Shown here piece by piece: positions 56,873 through 64,000 of a stretch of 64,000 bases of DNA. The notes beneath the pieces were generated by a model. That model was not told where the DNA came from. It saw nothing but the letters and a program-made list of their open reading frames with translations, and did not search any database. The stretch comes from Hippasteria phrygiana. Taxonomy: Eukaryota > Echinodermata > Asteroidea > Valvatida > Goniasteridae. The DNA is taken from contig JAZGUH010000261.1 in assembly GCA_037893225.1 (NCBI GenBank), forward strand, positions 1,612,001-1,676,000, read 5' to 3'. Both the position numbers and the translations under genes were made by a program. Every line of letters starts with the position of its first letter. Position 1 is the stretch's first letter.

Positions 56873-58094
56873 AGTGAAAGAGAGACCCAACTGCAGGAGT
56901 AAATTATATTCGTTTGCACTAATAAACAGAATTTTGTTAACAGAGTTTGCTGTTAACAAAACAAGTCTAGTGATGTTATCCACTTTTATATATCAGATCA
57001 ATTGACTCCAAAAATGAAGGGAAATTAGTATTTAGTGTTCTTATTTTTTCTAAAAACATTCTGGGAGTTTGGCCCCCCTTTCCATCTGGTATATTTAATT
57101 ACTTAATGTTTACGTACAAAGCTGTAACTGACTTGCTTGCAGGAAAACATGCTACCCTCCACATACATTCCCAATTGGTCATCTGTACTTATAATCTATT
57201 ATGTTCAAGAACATATGCCACTTCTACATACTGATCTCCTCGTTTTGGATGACAGATTGTATTTGTAAATATTGGGGAATAGTGCCTTAATAAATGCATC
57301 ATAAAACCTGTCAGATATTGAAGAAATGTATCTGTATCTGTCATTGTGCTGTTGCTTTGTTCGTCCTTATAACCTCAACTACACCATTTCAGATAATTTC
57401 TGTGGAAGAGCAACCCAAATCTGAAGTATTGAAAAGGATGCGTAACTTGACAGTAGCGTGGAGATAGGCACATTTTTCAATTCTGCATTAAAATTTCACT
57501 TAAAATTTCATTGAATAATTCACACGCAAAGCAATAGTTTTGTTGCAGTATCTTTGTCGAGAAAGTTTAATAAAAGGAATAAAAACATTCTGCAGTTGAA
57601 ATGTCTTCTTTTTGTCAGTAAAATGTATTCTTTGGGGGCAAACAAAAATGCATGGTTTGAAAATTCTTTAATGGCAAAGAACAACATGGGATTTCCAACC
57701 GAATTTATTGTGATTTATATTACTTGTTACTGGTATTTAGCTGTTGTTTTCTTATCTTGGGAATCGATGGAGTTTGGGCTGCTGATCTGATTTAACTAAA
57801 GTTTTTGGTGTGATCAGCCAATTGGCTCCTGGTTAGTCCAATGCGCTACGTTATGGCATTGTCAAAACTTGTCATATGAGGGCGCAATTTAAATAATTTT
57901 TCGTAACGCCAGACGAACTCCAGCAAAGTACCAAGAAAAACGTACATAGTTTATGCAAGTTAGGTACAACTTTAAACATGGGGGCATCATGACGTTCAAT
58001 ATCTCCAGAACTAAATGTAAGATCTGTTTGAACCTTTAGTTCTATACAGATAGAGACACACATCTGCCTTAGCTTACACCAGTAGTCAGTATAG

Positions 58095-58565
58095 GGTGCA
58101 CCACACTAAATGGCTGCACCAAGCTGATTAGCATGAATTGTAAACCAACATTTTGTTTTTAAATAATACATTTTTGGGGGTCATGCAATTGATAGATTGT
58201 GTAATTATGATCAGCTATCAAAACATGGGGGTTCTGTGCTTCAACTTTTGTGCAGACTTGATACATGTTGGCTTTAAAATTGGTCTTATTTGGCTTGGCA
58301 AGTGGAGGGATGCTGTATGAAAAATGGCAGCTAGCCGGTTTGGGAAAAACCACATTTTTAGGGGTGCTACTCTTTGGGGACAATTAGCAAAAATTCCAAA
58401 CGGCTACCCTATCAAAAATTGAACAGAATTTGACAGATTAAGATCCCAACTATAATTTTCATTAGTGCCACAATAATTGAGAGACTCCTGGATAAGGATT
58501 TTTTCACTGTGAAGTTAGTGGATTTTACACTAAGGTCAATGGGAGTTTATTTAGTGTGGTGCACC
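58095..58565. mobile_element. 471-bp MITE with 17-bp perfect TIRs
   Basis: The left end GGTGCACCACACTAAAT (58095-58111) is the exact inverse of the right end (58549-58565). It interrupts the phrase 'ccagtagtc-gtaaactttg', which is uninterrupted at about 14577-14592 in block A and at about 58955-58972. The flanking 'GTA' on both sides may be a 3-bp target duplication. No coding. Confidence 0.85.
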
Positions 58566-59298
58566 TGTAAACTTTGAACCACTTAAGTTGTGTGCTGCCC
58601 ACAGCGTTGCCTTGTGGGATCTTCATACGATTTAGTCAAAATGTGACTTCCTATGTTGCAGTATCTTTGTCAGGAACGTTTAAAGAATACAAATATTTAG
58701 CAGTTGAAATGCCTTCTTTTGTCAGTATAATTCTTTTGGGGCATAAAAAAAAGGCACAGTTTGAAAATTCTTCAATGGTAAACAAAAACATGGGATTTCA
58801 AGCCGAATTTATTGTGATTTAAATTACTTGTTACTGTTGTTTTCTTACCTCGGGAATCGATGGAGTTTTGGCTGCTGATCTGATTTTACGAAAGTTTTTG
58901 GTGTGAACTTTTATTTCTGTACAGAGAGAGACACACATCTGCCTTAGCTTACACCAGTAGTCAGGTAAACTTTGAACCTAAAGTTAAGTTGTGTGCTGCC
59001 CCTAGCGTTGCTTTGTGGGATCTTCATACGGTTTAGTCAAAATGTGACTTCTTATATTGCAGAGCATGCGAGGATTTTGGCATATACATCGTACGTGCTT
59101 TAATTCTGATTGATGAGGAAGACAACGGTAAAATATACCGGCCTACCTGCATACCACGATTGACTCCAATTGGATGTTCAGTTCTCTAGATATAGGACCT
59201 GAAAGTATGCACCTATTAGATGTTGTCACGTGACGCATGGTGATGTCATCACGACAGCACGTGTCAAAGCAAACAATTACAACATGGTCTTTGTCTAC

Positions 59299-59358
59299 GT
59301 CAAGATTGGAGTCAATCTGATCAACACTGTCATTGATCAGATTGACTCCAATCTTGAC
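59299..59358. repeat. perfect 26-bp palindrome, 8-base loop
   Basis: 59299-59324 (gtcaagattggagtcaatct...) pairs exactly with 59333-59358 around the loop cactgtca. The same place in block A (14927-14960) has only 13-bp arms, because a 12-bp piece, tccaatcttgac, is absent there. Confidence 0.95.
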
Positions 59359-59630
59359 TATTCGGATTTTGCATATCTCTCGCGGTTGATTTTTCAGCAT
59401 TTTTTCAGGGTTCAAAGGTGCCCCCCTCAACTTGTTCTTAGCATAAAGCCTGATACATACATCAATTATAAAGTGATTTTAGCAAACTTCGCCACACACA
59501 TCAACCTGGCGGTAGAAGGCGCTCTAACATTATATTACGTTACCGGTTATGATTTGTTGAAGTACAACCTAGCTGGAGACTATTATCGTTGAAAGCAAGT
59601 TCACAATTTTTCCACTTTCAAATTATAAGG

Positions 59631-60560
59631 CACTTCCGGTTTGGACCGGAAGGAAGGGTCACGTGACTTTGCACGTAATATAAAAAATAAGACCCTGCAT
59701 TATTCTATCGATTCTCGTAAAAAGCAAAATCAAATCTCTCTCGATTGATTTTATATTGATTTTCAAAGATTACACTTTCAAGTTATAAGGCACTTTCGGT
59801 TTGGACCGGAAGGAAGGGTCACTCGACTTTGCACGTAATATCAAAAATTAAGACCCTGGATTATTCTATCAGTTCCCGTAAAAAGCAAAATCAGATCTCT
59901 CTGAATTGATTTTATATTGATTTTCAAAGATTAAACTTTCAAATTACAGGGCACTTCCGGTTTCGACCGGAAGGAAGGGTCACGTGACTTTGCACGTAAT
60001 ATAAAAAATGAAGACCCTGGATTATTCTATCAGTTCCCGTAAAAAGCAAAATCAGATCTCTCTGGATTGATTTTATATTGATTTTCAAAGATTAAACTTT
60101 CAAATTACAGGGCACTTCCGGTTTCGACCGGAAGGAAGGGTCACGTGACTTTGCACGTAATATAAAAAATGAAGACCCTGGATTATTCTATCAGTTCCCG
60201 TAAAAAGCAAAATCAGATCTCTCTGGATTGATTTTATATTGATTTTCAAAGATTAAACTTTCAAATTACAGGGCACTTCCGGTTTCGACCGGAAGGAAGG
60301 GTCACGTGACTTTGCACGTAATATAAAAAATGAAGACCCTGGATTATTCTATCAGTTCCCGTCAAAAGCAAAATCAGATCTCTCTAGATTGATTTTATAT
60401 TGATTTTCAAAGATTAAACTTTCAAATTATAGGGCACTTCCGGTTTCGACCGGAAGGAAGGGTCACGTGACTTTGAACGTAATACCAAAAATGAAGAGCC
60501 TAGATTATTCTATCAGTTCCCTTTAAAGCAAAATCAGATCTCTGACGGTTGATTTTATAT
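59631..60560 (+). repeat. 161-bp satellite array E, six monomers
   Basis: Monomers start at 59631, 59791, 59952, 60113, 60274 and 60435. Three consecutive monomers (59952-60434) are nearly identical and share 'aaattacagggcacttcc', so the array was recently expanded by unit duplication. Confidence 0.95.
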
Positions 60561-61439
60561 TGATTTAAGAAAATTAAATCTAGAAATCTTTGATTGCTTT
60601 TAATCTGATACTTGATGACGTCATCGTGACGTCATTATCGGAAAACTCGAGAGCTATATAAACTATGCTATCTGAAGCAGAAATCTGCATTATATCTCCT
60701 GCCGTTGATTTTTCAGCAATTTGTTTAGGTTTAAAGGTCTTTTCATTGCAACTTCCGGTCTGGTGACGTCATCAATCTTTCTCCACCTCAACTTGTTCTT
60801 AGCGTGAAGCCGATTACATACATCAATTATAGAGTGATTTCAGCAAACTTCGCCACACACATCGACCGATTATTCATTTTAAGCATTTTTCAACTTGCCG
60901 CTAGAGGGCGCTCGAACATTTTATGACGTCACAAATAATTTTTTTGTGAAGTACAACCTAGTCGGAGACCAACATCGTTGAAAGCAAGTTCCCATCTTTT
61001 TCCACTTTCAAATGATGAGGCACTTCCGGTTTAGACCGGAAGGAAGGGTCACGTGATTTTACGCACACGAGATAAAATAAAGATCCTGGATTATACTATC
61101 AATTCCCACAAAAATCAAGTTCCGGGCTCTCACGGTTGATTTTATATTGATTTTCAAAGATCAAATCTGCTAATCTTTAATTGCTTGTAATTTGATACAT
61201 GATGACGTCATCATGACGTCAGAGTAATATGCACGAGTTCAGTACAGGGTCTCAGTGTATGCCAACTCTCATTAAGATTGAAGTTTGTTTAAGGGCAAAA
61301 GTGCCGATTAGAAAAAACGTGCATAAAGTTTATGAGGTTTTGGGGAGAAAAAGAAAAAGAAGAAGAAGAAACTAGAGCCAATAGTGTTTGTGGACAAACA
61401 CAGGGCTGTTTCGGTTTTTGTGTGTAAAATTTGGTGATT

Positions 61440-62520
61440 AAAATGAAATTTCAAAAATTTTAATAAAATTTCAAAAATTAAAAAAATTATAGAACATTAG
61501 CCGATGAGGTCATCATGACGTCACTTCGGCTTCTGCATGCTGGTGGCACTATCTACATACCCACCAATTTTTATGACGATCGGACCTACCCTTATATGTG
61601 TTTCAAAAAAGCATATTTTTGATGACGTCATGATGACGTCACACATTTTCCCATTTATGTGAAAGAATATAGGAGCTAACAAAGCTATTACAAAAAGAAT
61701 TTTGAATTTAGCATGTTCTGTTAAAGAGATATGGGTTTAAGAAACTTTAAGGTTAAAAAGCTGTACAATTACTTTAAAATCGTATGATGAGGTCATCATG
61801 ACGTCACCTCAATTTTCATCTATAACACGTACTTGTCTACCACCATAGCAGGTTTGAATGCAATCGGACCTACGGTTCTCTAGATATGTGCCCTTGAAAA
61901 ATGCACCTTTAAGATGACGTCACATGACAAGTGATGACGTCATCATGACGTCACTCTTCGGCATACATTTTCAGCTTAGGGTCTCTGTTTAAGTTAAACC
62001 TGATTAAGATCTGAAGTTGTTTAGTGACCAAAGTGGCTCTTACAAAATTCGTGTACAAAGTCTATGGGATTTGGGATAGAACTAAAAATTCATAGAAAAT
62101 CAGCCGATGACGTCATCATGACGTCACTTTGGAATTTACATGCTAGTGGCACTATCTACCTACCCACCAATTTTCATGACGATCGGACCTATCCTTATAT
62201 GTGTTTTAAAAAAGCACATTTTTGATGACGTCATCATGACGTCACACATTTTTTCCCTTTTAGGGGATATCTTTGAGACATACCAAAGCTATACCAAAAA
62301 GAATTTTGAAAATACCTTGTTTTGTTCGCCAGATATATTGAAAAGAATGTTACGATTTTCAAAATTCAAAAATTCATAACAAATCACGTGATGACGTCAT
62401 CATGACGTAAAAGTTCGGCATGCATTCTGACCAGTTGGTCTAAGTGTCTGTTAAGTTTAAAGGCAATCGGTTGCTTAAAAGTAGCCAAAGTGCCGGTCAG
62501 AAAGAAAACGTGTACAAATG
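61440..62520 (+). repeat. diverged 605-bp-type units
   Basis: The 'agccgatga' phrase recurs at 61498 and 62102, about 604 bp apart, with the same TGACGTCA pairs and 'gatcggacctacccttatat' text as the 7.4-10.1 kb array. The second unit switches at about 62255 into 401-type text (gatatctttgagacatacc). Confidence 0.8.
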
Positions 62521-62559
62521 CTATGGGCAATAGTCTGAAAAGGAAAAAAAAGAAAAAAA

Positions 62560-62774
62560 AAAAAATCTTAACGAAAACAAGGGCTGTTTCGGAAAACTTC
62601 CGAAACAGCCAAAAAAAAAAAAACCGGAACGAAAACAATACCTTTTCCGCAGGTATGCGGAAAAGCTAAAAAAAAAATCAGAACAAAAACAAGGCCTTTT
62701 CCGACTGGAAGTGTCGGAAAAGCCAAAAAATCAGAACAAAAACAAAGCCTTTTCCGAAGGATTTCGGAAAAGCC

Positions 62775-62821
<47 letters not shown>

Positions 62822-62915
62822 ATAATCTTAACGAAAACAAGGGCTGTTTCGGAAAAGTTTCCGAAACAGCCAACTAGAGGCATGAGAATGGTATTTGTGG
62901 ACAAACACAGGGCTG
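62560..62915 (+). repeat. array of five different hairpin cassettes with a 40+ A run
   Basis: Hairpins at 62582-62610 (ggctgtttcgg stem), 62642-62665 (cttttccgca stem, loop ggta), about 62696-62722 (cttttccgac stem), about 62747-62774 (ccttttccga stem) and 62842-62871 (ggctgtttcgg stem). Each is preceded by an A run and an '(a/c)gaacaaaaacaa' or 'acgaaaacaa' leader. A run of over 40 A (62777-62819) separates the fourth and fifth. They end in the terminal hairpin 'gtatttgtggacaaacac' and 'agggctgtttcg'. Confidence 0.9.
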
Positions 62916-63039
62916 TTTCGTTTTTGTTTTTTTAGTTTGGATGTGAAATGTGAATACAATAATTTAAGTTTGTCAAACAATCGCGCTGCTGCCAGTTTTC
63001 TTTGTTAATTTTGAAATTAATTAAAGTTGTTTGTAGTAG

Positions 63040-63500
63040 TAACATGTGATGACGTCATCATAACGTCACATAAATGTTCATCTATAAACTTGCTGACCTT
63101 CCTAGATATAACTTTTCAACTTAATCGGACTTGTACTTTTCTTTATATATGGCTTCAAAAACTGCCCCTTTAAGATGACGTCACGTGACATGTGATGACG
63201 TCATCATCATGTCATGTCAATTTTCATCTATAAACCTACTAAGCTACCTAGATATTACTTTTAAACTTAATCGGACATGTACTTCTGTAGATATGCGCCT
63301 TCAAAAACTGCCCCTTTAAGATGACGTCACATGTGATGACGTCATCATAACGTCATGTCAATTTTCATTTATAAAAACTACTGGGATACCTAGATATTAC
63401 ATTTTAACTTAATCGAACTTGTACTTTTGTAGATATATGGCTTCAAAAAATGCCCCTTTAAGATGACGTCATGTGACATGTGATGACGTCATTATGACGT
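63040..63500 (+). repeat. about 144-bp tandem units with TGACGTCA
   Basis: 'agatgacgtca' starts at 63173, 63319 and 63461 (146 and 142 bp apart). Units share 'gtcaattttcatctataaa', 'cctagatattac' and 'gccccttta'. It is another, diverged branch of the TGACGTCA repeat superfamily. Confidence 0.85.
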
Positions 63501-63609
63501 AAAAGTTCGGCACACATTGTGAGCAGTTGGGGTAAGTGTCTGCCAAGTTTAAAATTAGCCAAAGTGGCCGGTAAGAAAGAAAACGTTTACAAATGCTATG
63601 GGCAATATT

Positions 63610-64000
63610 CTAGCGACTTGAAAAAAAGAATTGTTTGATGACGTCATCATGACGTCACACAATTGTCGCTTTTTAGGGCATATCTGTGAGACATACCAAA
63701 GCTATTACAAAAAGAATTTTGAAAATGTCTTGTTTTGTTCGCTAGATATATTGAAAAGAATGTTACGATTTACACAATTTTAAAATTCAGCGACTTGAAC
63801 AAAGACTACAAATCAACCTTTTTATAAACAGCATGCACATTTAAGCCATGGTTATCTGCCCTTCCCAGAATTCCTTTGTGTTATATTGAATTTGGTCTAA
63901 ATTTTCAAATGGCTGTTATTTCTTACTTGAGTGAGCCACGATCATGAAATTTTGGAATTAGGGAGAGGAAAATTCAATATATACATTTTTGTAATCGGAT
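63610..64000 (+). repeat. 401-bp-type unit, cut by window end
   Basis: Matches 10070-10460 closely (gggcatatctgtgagaca, gttcgctagatatattg, ccttcccagaattcctttg). It shows that the repeat field continues beyond the window. Confidence 0.85.

Larger units (their letters stand above)
56873..61430 (+). repeat. composite block E (copy of 13335-17100)
   Basis: Same modules in the same order and orientation as block A: 'gagtgaaagagagacccaac', non-coding body, 161-bp array E, TGACGTCA segment, lone monomer at 61021, GAA tract and a terminal hairpin variant (gtgtttgtggacaaacac, about 61386). Differences are the MITE at 58095-58565, an internal repeat of about 0.5 kb of body text (58570-59040 resembles 58050-58090 and what precedes it) and the palindrome at 59299-59358. 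Confidence 0.8.

Overview
The window looks like nuclear DNA of an invertebrate animal, probably marine. It has spliceosomal-type donor and acceptor signals, AATAAA poly(A) signals, tRNA-derived pol III modules, short TIR elements and one very large animal-type Helitron gene. Nothing in it is bacterial or organellar. The phylum cannot be fixed from the sequence. The repeat architecture (about 160-bp core arrays plus microsatellite plus terminal hairpin) recalls the 'pearl'/HINE-type non-autonomous elements of bivalves and other invertebrates, but that is an analogy, not an identification.

Layout. 0.6-2.7 kb: a 36-bp minisatellite with a 108-bp higher-order period. 2.7-7.4 kb: AT-rich non-coding DNA with a possible exon (3.2 kb), a 93-bp minisatellite (4.5-5.0 kb) and a probable inverted-repeat element (6 kb). 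7.4-11.2 kb: an exact 605-bp tandem array followed by 401-bp units, both packed with TGACGTCA palindromes. 11.2-32.5 kb: a nested tandem and segmental mosaic of one repeat superfamily. Its modules are 161-bp satellite arrays of 4-6 monomers, TGACGTCA-rich segments, A/GAA tracts, hairpin cassettes, a terminal hairpin and a tRNA-derived module. 32.5-39.6 kb: mostly unique AT-rich DNA with fold-backs (including a perfect 45-bp palindrome), a tRNA-derived inverted pair and a TIR element. 39.6-49.3 kb: one uninterrupted 3,201-codon frame encoding a Helentron/Helitron2 replicase. 50.2-53.05 kb: four tandem ~650-bp units that look exon-derived, each with a poly-G/poly-Gly tract of different length, running into a probable spliced 3' gene end (53.0-55.6 kb). 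56.9-61.4 kb: a second copy of the 13.3-17.1 kb block, carrying a later MITE insertion. 61.4-64.0 kb: further TGACGTCA-rich units and a five-member hairpin-cassette array.

The Helentron protein is the only large gene. In order it carries a PHD finger, a herpes-tegument-like (C76-type) protease fold whose expected nucleophile Cys is Tyr, an intact OTU protease, 13 copies of an 18-residue KYxxDxxYR repeat, a Cys-rich DUF6570-like region, the HUH/Y2 Rep nuclease, a Pif1 helicase and a C-terminal EEP endonuclease whose last motif reads SYH instead of SDH. The surrounding repeats, with microsatellite and terminal hairpin ends, are plausible non-autonomous partners of such an element. That link is an inference: no shared termini could be shown.
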